Shown: positions 36,952 to 47,408, counted from the first letter of the stretch. The stretch: 64,000 nt of DNA from Phytohabitans rumicis (GCF_011764445.1 NZ_BLPG01000001.1:1426001-1490000); one strand, 5' to 3'. Notes: generated by a model not told the origin, from the letters alone. Program-made: numbers and translations.

Positions 36952-37766
36952 TCAGGCGGTAGTGCCGCCGTCGGCGAGCAGCGTGCTGCCCGTCATGAAG
37001 GTGGACAGGTCGGACGCGCAGAAGAGGGCAACGCGCGCGATGTCGTCCGGAACGCCGACCCGGCCGATCGGGCCGCCGAGCATGAGGTCGGTCGGCGGTG
37101 CGTCGGCGGCTGTGAAGCCCGCGGCGGCGGCCGCCAGCATGTTGCCTTCGGTCGGCACGTAGCTTGGCGCGACGCCGAGCACGCGGATGCCCAGTGGGGC
37201 GAGCTCAAGTGCCATCTCCCGCGTGAGACCGCGGACGGCGTGCTTGGATCCGACGTAGGCCGCGAGGCCCGGTGCGCTCGCGCGGAACCCGGCGGTGGAG
37301 ACGATGTTCACGATGACGCCGCCCGCACCGGCGGCCGCCATCCGCCGTGCCGCCTCGCGCGCACCGAGAAAGACGCCGCGGGCGTTCACGTCGAAGACCT
37401 TGTCCCACGTCTGCTCGCTCATGTCCAGCAGGGGACGTTCGGGAAGATGCCGGCGTTGTTGACCCAGATTTCCAGGCCGCCGAGTTCGGCGACCGCCCGG
37501 TCCGCCGCCGCGGCAACGGCTGTGGCGTCGGTGACGTCCATGGCGGTCCCGATCGCGCGTACGTCGTGCCGCTCGGCCAGTTGTTTGGCCGCGGTCGCGG
37601 CGAGCCCTTCGTCGATGTCGCCGATCAGCAGGTCGGCTCCGGCCTCGGCCAGCCGCGACGCGATCGCCTTGCCCAGTCCGCGACCGCCTCCGGTCACGAC
37701 CGCGCGCCGGCCCTTCAGCGACACGAGTTCGGCCAAAGATCGGCTCGCTACGTCTGCGGTAGACAC
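36952..37766 (-). pseudogene. Short-chain dehydrogenase/reductase, one frameshift
   Basis: The start is a GTG (37766) after AAGGAG. The N-terminal frame has the Rossmann TGGGRGLGKAIA and NNAG motifs and breaks after IFPNVP. The second frame resumes at DMSEQTWDKVFDVNARGV and has the catalytic Ser (IVSTAG) and Tyr-x3-Lys (YVGSKHA), ending LLADGGTTA. The break is the run GGGG at 37431-37434 (CCCC on the coding strand); a fifth C restores VPLLDMSEQ. An intact protein would have about 271 residues. It is probably an NAD(P)-dependent sugar or sugar-acid dehydrogenase within the uronate operon. Confidence 0.85.
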
Positions 37767-40368
37767 AATGGTCTCCTTCCTTGGAAGCGACCCGGGCCGG
37801 TACGGACGGTGCTGCCGTCCGGAAACCGGATCTGCGCTTCGGACCCCCCGGGCACGTCGACCGAGATGCTCAGGTGACCGTCCTTGATGGACCATTCGGC
37901 CGCGATCAGCCCTTGCGGGCCGTCGAACGTGCCCTTGGCCCAGGTGATCGCCTCGCTCAGCACGGGGCCACGACGAACGACTCCCACCCGACGGAGCCCG
38001 GCGCCTGCCGCAGGCCGAGCGTGTGGGTGTGCAGGAAGCGGATGACCGCGCCCTTGCTGTAGTGGTTCAGCGATGCCGTGGCGGTGCCGTCCTCGGATAC
38101 GCCGTCCCAGTCCTCCCAGATGGTCGTCGCACCCCGGTCCAGCATGCCCAGCCACGACGGGGACGACCGTTGGAAGAGCACCGCGTAGGCGACATCGGGG
38201 AAGCCTGCGTCGGCCAGGACGGGCAGCAGGTCCGCGGTGGAGAGGAAGCCCGTGCCGAGGTGCCCGTCGGCGGCCTCGATCAGGCCGACGAGGTGGCGGG
38301 CCGCCCGCTCGCGCAAGTCCTCGGGCACGAGGTCGAACGCGAGGGCGCGCACGTAGCTGGCTTGCGTGCCGGCCGTCGTCCGGCCCCGCGGATCCAGAAA
38401 CTCGATCCGCCACGCACGGCGCACGTTCTCCGCCGTTTCGTGGTAGCGGGCCGCGTCCTCGGCGTAACCCAACACGTCCGCGATGGCCGCGAGTGTGTGT
38501 ACGGAGCGGAACAGGTATGCGGTGCCCACCTCGCCCTTGTCTGCCATGTACCACGCCATGGGATCGTCCGCGATTCGCTGCTTGGGCTCCAGCCACTCTC
38601 CCCAGTGGAACGAGCCGTCCCAGACGAACTCCTCGTGCGGCAGCGGCTCGGCCGAGCGCTCGATGCGGGAAGGGTGCCGAGCCTTCCGCGCGGTGCCCAG
38701 CGCCCACTCGACCCACCGCCGCATCGCCGGCCAGTTCTCGGCCAGGGCGGTCGTGTCCCCGTACGTCTCGTAGAGCACCCACGGGACGAGGACGACGGCA
38801 TCGCCCCAGCCCGCGGAGCCGGTGATGCCGCTGACGGTCGCGTCGTCATGGACCTTCAGCCGGTTGGAGTCCGGCGACGAGTTCACGATCCGGCCGTCGT
38901 CGAGCTGATCGTCGCGGACCGATCGCAGCCATTTGCGGCTGAAGCCGTCCACGTCGTACAACCGCACCGCGGTCGGCGCGAAGATCTGGTAGTCCCCCGT
39001 CCAGCCAAGGCGCTCCCGGGTTGGGCAATCGGTCGGGATGTCGACGGCGTTGCCGCGAAAGCTCCAGCGGGCCGCCTCGTGCAGGCGGTTGAGGTCGTCG
39101 TCGCTACAGGCGAAGGTCGCCGTGGGCCGAAGGTCGGTATGTACCACCTGCATGACCACGGCCGCCGGGTCCAGGTCGCCGCCGGCGCGGCGTACGCGCG
39201 CGTAGCGGAAGCCGTGCACCGTGTGCCGGGGCTCGAACACCTCATCGGGCCGGCCCGAGGAGGCGACCTCGTCCCGCTGTACGAAAGGGATTACCGGCTC
39301 GCCCGGCTTCTGGCTGTCCAGGTGCGCCGTCGTGAGGTCGCCAGCCCGGTCCAGGTGCTCGCCGTAGTCGATGACCGTACGGGTCCCGGCCGGCCCCAGG
39401 TCAGTGAGGGTGATCCATCCGGACGCGTTCTGTCCGAAGTCGACGATCCACGCGCCGTCGGCGTGCCGGGTCACCGACGCCGGAGCGCGCCGCTCGACGC
39501 GCCGCACCGGCGGGGCCGGCGACCAGCTGATCGGTGGGGCGGTGACCGCGTCCACGAGGACCGGCCGGACGGCTGTGGGTGGCGCCGTGTAGTCGGTCGT
39601 CTGGCCGTTCATGAGGTCGGCCGCGACGATGTTGCCGGGGCGCGACGTCCAGCCTGAGCCGGTGCCGGCGACGACTTCCGTGCCGTCGGCGTGGCGGACG
39701 TGGAGTTGGAGCCGCGCCGCGGTAGTCGTCCCCCACACGTCGCGCTGGCGCCAGGTCCCGTTGGAGCCCCGGTACCAACCGTCCGAGAGCAGAATCTCCA
39801 GGTCGTTGACTCCACTGTGGAGCAGGTTCGTGACGTCGGTGGCCTGAGCGTAGAGGGTGTCGCCGTACGAGGTAGAGCCCGGAGCCAGCTCCGCCGTCCC
39901 CACCCGCGTGCCGTTGACGAATGCCTCGTAGACACCGAGGGCCGTGGAGTAGAGCCGCGCCTCGACGATGTCTTCGCGGAGAAGCACATGTCCGGCCAGC
40001 ACGTACGCCGGGCGGGCGTCCTCCTCGTGCGGGGAGATCCACCGCGCGGACCAGTCCCGATCGAGCAGGCCCGCCTCGAACGCGTGCCACGGCGACCAGT
40101 CCGACACGCGCCCACCACGATGAACCCGGACGCGCCACGCGACGGATTGCCGGCTGCGCAACGGCGGCAGCGGCCAGTCGACGAAGAGGTGCCCCGCAGA
40201 GGCGACACGCTCCACCGTGTGCTCACTGCCGTCGATACGAAGCTGCAGGTCGTAACCGTCCTGCCCGATCCAGGCGGGCGGCAGCTTCCAGGACAGCGAT
40301 GGCCGCTGTCCGGCGACGGGGAACTGGTCGCCGCCACTGGCGATCCGCAGATCATATGGAGTGCTCAT
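37748..40368 (-). pseudogene. GH78 alpha-L-rhamnosidase, copy 1, one frameshift near the end
   Basis: About 873 codons from the ATG at 40368. It has the accessory beta-domains (WSARWISPHEEDARPAY, NGTRVGTAELAPGSTSY, IVDFGQNASGWI), then the (alpha/alpha)6 barrel with DCPTRERLGWTGD, the hallmark of GH78, and a C-terminal beta-domain. The frame ends early at 37957 (SFVVAPC). The run GGGG at 37964-37967 needs one more base; then it continues SEAITWAKGTFDG to a stop at 37748, giving a normal tail. Its start overlaps the stop of the uxuB-like gene. It removes terminal alpha-L-rhamnose from imported glycosides in the cytoplasm. Confidence 0.87.
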
Positions 40369-41701
40369 CGCGCGTCCAGTTCGGCGTCGAGCGCGGTCAC
40401 GAGCTCCCGGTCGGCGGCCAGCCGGGGTCGAGCAGCGCGAGCACGTCCCGCGGCGAGGCGGCCGCGGCGACGAACGGTGCTGCGGCGGCGTCGCGGATCG
40501 GTGTCGACCGGCCGCGCAGGTGCCCGATCCAGGCGGCGAGGACGTGCACGGCGCCAGCGGGCAGATGTCCTTCGGCGCGGGACAGGCGCAGTACGGGCAG
40601 GATGCGGATGGGGATTTTCTGGGATCCGTCGGCGGCGATCTGTTCCAGGCGGTGCTCGATACGCGGGTTGGACCAGCGCTCGACGAGCGCGGCACGGTAG
40701 GCCGCGATCTCCGCGCCGGGCAGCGTCAGGTGCCGCGCTGCCTCGTCCCACCAACGCTCCAATACCTGGCGGCAGATCGGGTCGGCGAGCGCCTCGGAGA
40801 CGGTCGCATGGCCGCGGGCGCCACCGGAGTACGCCAGCAGCGAGTGCCCGCCGTTGAGCAGCCACAGCTTGCGCTGCTCATGCGGCAGGACGTCGGTGAC
40901 GAACCGGGCGCCGACGGCGTCCCAGGCCGGGCGGCCGGCCGGGAAGTGTCCACTGAGGATCCATTCGTGGTAGGGCTCGGTGACCACCGGTACGGCGTCG
41001 GCGTGCCCGGTCAGGCGAGCCACGCTGGCGAGGTCGACGGGGGACGTCGCCGGGGTGATCCGGTCGACCACCGTCGTCACGAAGGACACGTTGTCACCGA
41101 TCCACCGATCGAGTGCCGGGTCGACGAGACCCGCAAGCTCGTGCACGGCCCGTCCGGCGACGTCGGCGTTGTCGGGCAGGTTGTCGCAGGAGACGATGGC
41201 GACCGGGCCACCGCCGGCCGCGCGTCGGGCGGCGAGTCCGGCCACGAGGCGGCCCGGCACGGTCCGCACGTCCTGCGCCTCGCCGGCGCGCAGCGCGGCG
41301 ATGTCGTCCTGGACCGCGACATCGGTGTCGTCCAGTCCGCCGTCGGGTCCGCGCCGGTAAGCGGCTTCCGTGACGGTCAGAGTGGCGAGCGCGATCTCGG
41401 GCCGCTGCCAGAGCCGCCGCCACGCGTCGTGGTCGGTGCCGGCATGGACCTCGCTCAGCGATTCGGGCGTGGTTGTCTCGTCGCGCTCAGGCCCGCGTAC
41501 GACGAGGGTGTAGAGGGCGTCCTGGACGCGCAAAATGTCGGCCAGCGCGGGCGAGCGACCGGTGAACGCGGCGATCCCCCACTCCGCGGCGTCCGGGGCG
41601 GCGGCGGTGTACCAGGCCTGGTGGGCGCGGAAGAAGTTGCCGAGGCCGAGATGGATGGCGCGGACGGGCGGCGCCGGCGTGGCGCGGCGCAGGGTTTTCA
41701 C
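40365..41701 (-). pseudogene. uxuB: Mannitol dehydrogenase-family protein, probable fructuronate reductase, one frameshift
   Basis: The start is a GTG (41701) overlapping the uxaC stop (GTGA). The N-terminal Rossmann domain (AIHLGLGNFFRAHQAWYT) and the C-terminal helical domain with KLWLLNGGHSLLAY, carrying the catalytic Lys, Asn and His, identify the family. The frame breaks at GGGG 40424-40427 near the end; with a fifth base it reads DPRLAADRELVTALDAE and ends at 40365, overlapping the GH78 start. Fructuronate reductase converts D-fructuronate to D-mannonate, the step after UxaC. The specificity is inferred from the neighbour, since mannitol and tagaturonate enzymes share the fold. Confidence 0.85.
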
Positions 41702-43118
41702 AGCTTGAAGACCTTCTGTGGTTGCACGGAGACGAGGCGGGTGAGGGTGTCGAGCGCCTCGTCCTCGTCGAGGCGGTGGGCGGCGACGAGCCCGGCCAGG
41801 TAGCCGGCGTCGAGCCGGCGGGCCATGTCGTGGCGTGCCGGGATGGAGCAGAAGGCCCGGGTGTCGTCGATGAACCCGGACAGCCGCGGGAACCCGGCGA
41901 TCTCGGTGACCGACTCGTGGAAGTGGCGGATGGCGGCCGGGTTGTCGAGGAACCACCAGGGCACGCCGGCGTAGACGGACGGGTAGAAGCCGGCGAGCGG
42001 GCCGATCTCGCGGGCGTACACGGTCGGGTCCACGGTGAACAGCACCAGGTGCAGGTTCGGGTGAGTGCCGAAGCGGGCCAGCAACGGCCGCAGCGCCCGG
42101 GTGAACTCCACCGTGGTGGGGATGTCGTGGCCGGTGTCCGGGCCGAACGCGGCGAGCGTCGCCGGGTGGTGGTTGCGGTACACCCCGGGTGGAGGGTCAT
42201 GACGAGCCCGTCGTCGCAGGACATCCGCGCCATCTCGAGGATCATGTGCTGGCGGAACGCGGTCGCTTCGGCGGCGGTGACCACGCCGGCGAGCGCCCGG
42301 GCGTAGATACGCTCGGCGTCGGTCCACTGCAGCGGGGCCGCACCGGCGTCGGCGTGGCTGTGGTCGGCGGAAACGGCGCCATGCGCGGCGAAGTGTCGCC
42401 GGCGTTGTTCGAGCGCCGCGACGTAGCCGTCGTAGTGGCCGGTGTCGACGTCAGCGACCACACCGAGGTGCTTGACCGCGTCGCCCCAGCCCGGGCGGGC
42501 CACCTCCAGGTAACGATCGGGGCGGAACGTCGGCGCCACGCGCGTCGAAACGGCCTGGTCGGCGGCGATGGCGGCGTGAGCGTCAAGGCTGTCGGCGGGA
42601 TCGTCGGTGGTCGCCAGGAACGTGATGCCGAAGCGCTCCAGCAAGGCCCGCGGGCGGTTCCGCGCCTCCGGCAACTGGGCGGCGACATGGTCGTAGAGCT
42701 CGTCGGGATCTGCGGTGTCGGGACGGTGGGTGACGCCGAAGATGTCCGCGAGCTCGCTGGCCAGCCAATACTGCACCGGGGTGCCCCGAAACACCGCCCA
42801 GTTGGCGCAGAACAGTCGCCACGCCTCCCGGGCGCGATCCTCCGGCAGCGGTCCTTCGCCGACGCCGAGCCGGTCCAACGGCACACCGCCCGCGTGCAGC
42901 AGCCGCGTCACGTAGTGATCCGGCTGGATGAACAGCGCGGTCGGGTCGGTGAACGGGACGTCATCGCGCAGGATCCGGGCGTCGACGTGCCCGTGCGGGG
43001 AGATGATCGGTAGGTCCCGCACCGCCGCGTAGAGGCGGCGCGCGATCGGCCGCACCGCGCCACCGGCCGGCAGGAGTCGGTCCGGATGCAGCGTCAGGGG
43101 TACGCGTGCGGTCGCCAT
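41698..43118 (-). pseudogene. uxaC: Glucuronate isomerase (UxaC), one frameshift
   Basis: The start MATARVPLTLHPDRLL is followed by the amidohydrolase-fold metal motif ISPHGHVD and then DPTALFIQPDHYVTRLLHA, ANWAVFRGTPVQYW and LLERFGITFLATTDDPAD, all typical of uronate isomerase. The frame breaks at CCCC 42183-42186: GLVMTLHPG continues in the next frame as VYRNHHPATLAAFG, ending with VSVQPQKVFKL. With one extra G it is about 470 residues, the family length. It isomerises glucuronate to fructuronate. It is the first gene of the minus-strand operon uxaC-uxuB-GH78-SDR-GH2-Gfo-GH2, in which most junctions overlap. Confidence 0.9.
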
Positions 43119-43149
43119 GCCCGGAGCATGTGGCCCCGCCGGCGACGGC

Positions 43150-43173
43150 GCCAACCGGTTGCCACGTGTTGCC
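43150..43173. promoter_or_regulatory. LacI-type operator in the uxaC / larA-like divergent promoter
   Basis: GCCAACCGGTTGCC at 43150-43163, a near-perfect palindrome, followed by a second half-site (ACGTGTTGCC). It lies about 32 bp upstream of uxaC and about 45 bp upstream of the larA-like start, so it can control both directions. Confidence 0.7.
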
Positions 43174-43217
43174 GCCGGTCCTTGCCGCCACGGCGCGGTT
43201 GTGGCAAAGGTGGGGAG

Positions 43218-44429
43218 GTGACCAGCGATGTTCTCGACGACGACACGGTCCGGGCCTACGTTGCCGAGCATCTGGCCGGCGCCGACCTGGACGGGCGCAG
43301 CGTCTGCGTCATCGTGCCGGACGCGACCCGCAGTTGCCCGCTGCCGCTGCTGCTGGGCGCGGTCCATGAGGCCCTGCGGGGGCGGGCCGCACGGGTGACC
43401 GTTCTCGTAGCGTTGGGCACCCATGCGCCGATGAGCGACGCCCAACTGCGCGCGCACCTCGGCGGCCCGTACCCCGGCTGGGTGATCCGCAACCACGAGT
43501 GGTGGGACCCCGAGGCCCTCGTGTCGCTGGGCAGCATCGACGCCGACCGGGTCGCGGAGCTGTCCGGGGGCCGCATGAAACGCGCGGTCGAGGTGGTGCT
43601 CAACCGGGCGGTCGTCGACCACGACGTGTGCCTGGTGGTCGGCCCGGTGTTCCCGCACGAGGTGGTCGGCTTCTCCGGCGGCAACAAGTACTTCTTCCCC
43701 GGTGTCGCCGGCCAGGAGATCATCGACTTCTCGCACTGGCTGGGCGCCCTCATCACCAGCGCCGCCATCATCGGCACCCGCGGCGTCACGCCGGTGCGCG
43801 CGCTCATCGACGAGGCCGCCGGGCTGATCCCGAGCCGGCGGCTGGCGCTGTGCGTGGTGGTGCGATCCGGCACGGGCGCGCTGCACGCGGCGGCGTTCGG
43901 CACGCCGGAGGAAGCCTGGACGGCGTGCGCGGACGTGTCGGCGCGCGCACACGTGTCCTATTTGGATACACCGGTATCCCGCGTGTTGTCGGTCATCCCG
44001 GCCAAGTACGACGACATGTGGACCGGCGCGAAGGGCTTCTACAAGGTGGAGCCGGTCGTCGCCGACGGCGGCGAGGTCATCCTCTACGCCCCGCACATCA
44101 ACCGGCTGTCGGCGACGCACCCGGAGATCGAGGAGATCGGGTACCACTGCCGCGACTACTTCCTCGGCCAGTGGGATCGGTTCGCACACCACCATTGGGG
44201 CGTGCTCGCCCACTCGACCCACCTGCGCGGTGCCGGCACGTGGTCCGCGACCGAAGGCGAGCGCAACCGGGTCACCGTCACCCTCGCCACCGGCATCCCG
44301 CCAGACGTCGTGCACCGCGCGAACCTCAACTACCGCGACCCGGACACCGTCAGGCTCGACGACTTCGCCGACGACCCCGACACCCTCCTCGTCGCCCAGG
44401 CCGGCGAGGTCCTGTTCCGCCTCAGGTGA
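43218..44429 (+). CDS. LarA-like nickel-dependent racemase (DUF2088 family)
   Basis: 403 residues from a GTG preceded by GGTGGGGAG. The protein has the LarA-type N-terminal motif VIVPDATRSCP, then VALGTHAPMSD and HEVVGFSGGNKYFFPGVAGQEIID, which match the lactate racemase/hydroxyacid epimerase fold with the conserved lysine in the GNKYFFPG loop. LarA enzymes need a nickel-pincer nucleotide cofactor made by LarB, LarC and LarE; none is visible in this window. It is divergent from the uronate operon with a shared operator, so its substrate may be an aldonic or uronic acid epimer (inference). Its 3' end overlaps the convergent LacI gene by about 100 bp. Confidence 0.8.
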   Translation: MTSDVLDDDTVRAYVAEHLAGADLDGRSVCVIVPDATRSCPLPLLLGAVHEALRGRAARVTVLVALGTHAPMSDAQLRAHLGGPYPGWVIRNHEWWDPEALVSLGSIDADRVAELSGGRMKRAVEVVLNRAVVDHDVCLVVGPVFPHEVVGFSGGNKYFFPGVAGQEIIDFSHWLGALITSAAIIGTRGVTPVRALIDEAAGLIPSRRLALCVVVRSGTGALHAAAFGTPEEAWTACADVSARAHVSYLDTPVSRVLSVIPAKYDDMWTGAKGFYKVEPVVADGGEVILYAPHINRLSATHPEIEEIGYHCRDYFLGQWDRFAHHHWGVLAHSTHLRGAGTWSATEGERNRVTVTLATGIPPDVVHRANLNYRDPDTVRLDDFADDPDTLLVAQAGEVLFRLR

Positions 44430-45427
44430 GAAGTGGACGCGCGCACCACGAGCCGCGACGGCAGCATCACCGGCTCCAGCGCGTGCGGCTTGGCTCCGCG
44501 GACCACGGCGAGCAGGTTGCGTACCGCGGTGAGCCCCATCGCGTGCAGCGGCGCGGCGACGGTGGTCAGCGCCGGCGTCACCAGCTCCGCCGCGTACACG
44601 TTGTCGAACCCGACGACGCTCACGTCGCGGGGCACGGCGACACCTCGCGCCGTGAGCGCCTGCATCAGGCCGATCGCGACCAGGTCGTTGTAGGCGATCA
44701 CCGCGCTGGTGGGATGCCGCAGCAGTTCGGTCGCGGCCACGGCGCCACCGCTGATCGTCGGCTCACCCGGGCCGATCCGGCGCACGTGCAGCCCCAGTTC
44801 GGTGGCGGCGGCCCGCAGCGACCGCCAGCGGATGCCGTCCGCCCACGACGCCTCCGGCCCGGCGGCGTACGAGATCCGCTGATGCCCCAGCGCCGCCAGG
44901 TGCTCGACCGCGCGCCGCATGCCGCGGGGGTTGTCGGTCACGATGCATGGCACGTCGGCGATCGTCCGGTTGAGCACGATCAGCGGCCGCTGCTTGGCGA
45001 TCGTGCGGATCGCCGCGTCCGGCATCCGCGACGTCGCCAGCACGACACCGTCCACAGTGGGCATCACGCGCTCCAGGACCTCCCGCTCGCGCAGGCCGGA
45101 CTCCTGCGCGTCGGCGAGCAGGAGCGAGTAGCCGGCCTCGACCGCCGCGACATGCGCGCCGTGGATGATCTGGTTGGAGAACGGGTTGGTGATGTCGGAG
45201 ATCACCAACGCCACCATCGACGTGCGACCGGTCGGCGCCGCCCGGGCGATCGGGTGCGCATGGTAGCCGAGCTCCGCGGCGACCCGCCTGATCCGCTCCG
45301 CCGTCTCGGAACGCACCCGTCCCGGGCGTGAGAAGGCCCGGGAAACGGTCGACGCGGCCACCCCGGCGGCGCGGGCGACGTCATAGATCGTAGGCCCGCG
45401 ACCGAGGGCGTCCGACTGGTCTGTCAT
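44330..45427 (-). CDS. LacI-family transcriptional regulator
   Basis: 365 residues from the ATG at 45427. The helix-turn-helix is TIYDVARAAGVAASTVSRAF with hinge RIRRVAAELGYHAHPIAR, followed by the ligand domain (VALVISDITNPFSNQIIHGA, VVGFDNVYAAELVTPALTTV). The last ~30 residues, after LVVRAST, do not resemble a LacI tail and are read antisense to the end of the larA-like gene, so the usual stop may have been lost. It is divergent from the TetR gene with a LacI-type palindrome 30 bp upstream of its start. It is related to the regulator at 25922-26971 and may see an overlapping set of sites. Confidence 0.88.
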   Translation of the reverse strand: MTDQSDALGRGPTIYDVARAAGVAASTVSRAFSRPGRVRSETAERIRRVAAELGYHAHPIARAAPTGRTSMVALVISDITNPFSNQIIHGAHVAAVEAGYSLLLADAQESGLREREVLERVMPTVDGVVLATSRMPDAAIRTIAKQRPLIVLNRTIADVPCIVTDNPRGMRRAVEHLAALGHQRISYAAGPEASWADGIRWRSLRAAATELGLHVRRIGPGEPTISGGAVAATELLRHPTSAVIAYNDLVAIGLMQALTARGVAVPRDVSVVGFDNVYAAELVTPALTTVAAPLHAMGLTAVRNLLAVVRGAKPHALEPVMLPSRLVVRASTSHLRRNRTSPAWATRRVSGSSAKSSSLTVSGSR

Positions 45428-45455
45428 CGCACCAGCTAACCTGAACCCACAACTT

Positions 45456-45473
45456 TTGGCAACCGATTGCCAA
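45456..45473. promoter_or_regulatory. LacI-type operator upstream of the second LacI gene
   Basis: TTGGCAACCGATTGCCAA is an almost perfect 18-bp palindrome, broken only at the centre. It lies about 30 bp from the LacI start and about 58 bp from the TetR start, fitting autoregulation and control of the TetR gene. Confidence 0.75.
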
Positions 45474-45530
45474 CAATTGGAGTTCGCCACCCTAGGATGG
45501 GTCGAGCAGGCCGGTGACCGGGAGGTATGT

Positions 45531-46202
45531 GTGTCAGGCGGGCAAGGTGAGGCCGGCGGTGGCGTGAGTGGCCGCACGCGGCAGGTGGGTCGGCCCCCGC
45601 TGACCGAGCGGCACAAGGCGGAGATCCGCCGGGAGATCGCCCGGCAGGCCGTACGGTTGTTCACCGCCAAGGGCGTGGCCGCCACCTCGGCCGAGGAGAT
45701 CGCCGCCGCGGTCGGGATCTCCGTCCGGAGCCTGTGGCGCCACTTCCCCAACAAGGAACGCTGCGTGCTGCCACTGCTCACCGAGCCGTTGGCGGTCACC
45801 GCGAAGGCCCTCCGCGATTGGCGACGCGGCGACGACGTCGCCGCCTTCTACGAAGCCATGGAGCAGGGCACCGCCGACGCGATCGCCGCCGACGAGATGG
45901 GCGCGGACATCCCGGCGATACTCGACCTGGTGCGGCTCACGCGCACCGAGCCCGGCCTTCGGCTGGTGTGGCTGCACTCCCAGGACGACTCCGAGCCGAT
46001 CATCGCCGACGCGCTCGCCCGCCGCGCCGGCCTGCCCGCCCCCGATCTGACCATCCGGGTACACGCCGCCACCATCAACGGCGCCCTGCGGGCCGCGATG
46101 GAGCACTACGCGTTCACCACCGACCCGGCCGACAGCGACCCGGTGGCCCTGCGCGACACCGTCCGGAACGCCCTGGTGATCGCCGCCCGCGGCCTCGCCT
46201 AG
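45531..46202 (+). CDS. TetR-family transcriptional regulator
   Basis: 223 residues from the GTG at 45531 (GGGAGG seven bases upstream); an upstream in-frame start would add about 25 residues across the operator. The helix-turn-helix is AEEIAAAVGISVRSLWRHFPNK, preceded by EIARQAVRLFTAKGVAATS. The C-terminal ligand domain (PAILDLVRLTRTEPGLR) is of the TetR_C type found in many actinomycete MftR-like regulators. It is divergent from the LacI gene and convergent with the GH1 gene, only 6 bp apart at the stops. Its target is not evident. Confidence 0.8.
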   Translation: MSGGQGEAGGGVSGRTRQVGRPPLTERHKAEIRREIARQAVRLFTAKGVAATSAEEIAAAVGISVRSLWRHFPNKERCVLPLLTEPLAVTAKALRDWRRGDDVAAFYEAMEQGTADAIAADEMGADIPAILDLVRLTRTEPGLRLVWLHSQDDSEPIIADALARRAGLPAPDLTIRVHAATINGALRAAMEHYAFTTDPADSDPVALRDTVRNALVIAARGLA

Positions 46203-46208
46203 GGCATT

Positions 46209-47408
46209 TCAGAGCGCGTTGCGGCGGGCCACCTCGCCCAGCCACGCCAGGCTCGGCTTCGGGGTCCGCACGAACGTCTCGCGATCCACCGCGATCAGCC
46301 CGAACGTGGGCGCCCAATGCCCCCATTCGTAGTTGTCCAGCAGACTCCAGTGCAGGTATCCGCGCACGTCCACACCGTCGGCCATCGCCGCGCCCAGATG
46401 ACGCAACGCCTCGCTCGTGTATGCGACGCGCCGCTCGTCCTCGCCGATCGCGATCCCGTTCTCCGTGATGAGGATCGGGATGCCGCCGGTCGCCTCCCAG
46501 GTGTGGCGCACCGCGAGGCCGATCGCGTCCGGCCGGTACGCGGTGCCGACCAGCGTGTTGTCCGGGCTTGGCGGGGCGGGCTCGATGCCGGTCCCGTTCA
46601 CCCACTGGCTGGAGTACGACTGCACGCCGACGAAGTCGTCACCTTTCGCACCCTCCAGGTAGAGGTCCTCCCGGACGTACTGGAGTTCGCGGAGCTTCTC
46701 CTCCCCGCCGGGGCGCGCGACCAGCGCCTGGCTAGCGACGGTCCAGCCGACCGCGGCGCCGGTGCGCTCCCGGACCAGGTCGCGGACCGCGTGATGCGCC
46801 TCGACCAGGCGACGCCCGATCCGCGGGTCGGGGTCGGGCAGGACCGGCCGCACGCCCTCGTCGACCGTCGGGCTCTGCCACTGCGCGGCCAGCTCGGGGT
46901 CGGCGGCGAGGCGGGCCAGCATGGTCATCAGCGCCAGCATGTTCGGTTCGTTCATCGTGCACACCCACGGCACGCCGTCGAGGATGGTGGTCACGGTCTC
47001 GACGTAGGCCCGGAACCGCTCGATGGCACGCTCCCCCGCCCAGCCGCCCTCCTCGGCGAACCACCGGGGGTTGGTGAAGTGGTGCAGCGTGACGACCGGC
47101 GTCAACCCGAACTCGAGCGCCTTGTCGATCATGCGCCGGTAGTGCGCCAGCTCCGCGCGCGAGATCAGGCCGGGCTCCGGCTCGACGCGCGCCCATTCGA
47201 TGCCGAACCGGTAGGCGTTCAGGCCGGCGTCGGCCAGGAGACGCATGTCCTCGGCGTACCGGTGGTAGCTGTCGCAGGCGTCGCCGCTGCGTTCCATTCC
47301 CGGCACGCGACCTTCGCTGGCCCAGAAGTCGCTGTTGACGTTGTTGCCCTCGATCTGGTGCGGCGCGGTGGCCGCGCCCCAGAGAAAGCCCGCCGGGAAG
47401 GTCGTCAT
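46209..47408 (-). CDS. GH1 beta-glucosidase-like glycosidase, copy 1
   Basis: 399 residues with the GH1 start FPAGFLWGAATAPHQIEG, acid/base Glu154 in TMNEPN and nucleophile Glu317 in LITENGI. The length is slightly below the family's usual 440-450 residues, and the typical Trp-rich C-terminal aglycone motif is replaced by LLDNYEWGHWAPTFGLIAVD, as in short cytoplasmic forms. There is no signal peptide. The ATG has GGAGG upstream and overlaps the stop of the GH78 gene (ATGA). It probably releases a beta-linked glucose or similar residue after rhamnose removal. Confidence 0.9.
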   Translation of the reverse strand: MTTFPAGFLWGAATAPHQIEGNNVNSDFWASEGRVPGMERSGDACDSYHRYAEDMRLLADAGLNAYRFGIEWARVEPEPGLISRAELAHYRRMIDKALEFGLTPVVTLHHFTNPRWFAEEGGWAGERAIERFRAYVETVTTILDGVPWVCTMNEPNMLALMTMLARLAADPELAAQWQSPTVDEGVRPVLPDPDPRIGRRLVEAHHAVRDLVRERTGAAVGWTVASQALVARPGGEEKLRELQYVREDLYLEGAKGDDFVGVQSYSSQWVNGTGIEPAPPSPDNTLVGTAYRPDAIGLAVRHTWEATGGIPILITENGIAIGEDERRVAYTSEALRHLGAAMADGVDVRGYLHWSLLDNYEWGHWAPTFGLIAVDRETFVRTPKPSLAWLGEVARRNAL

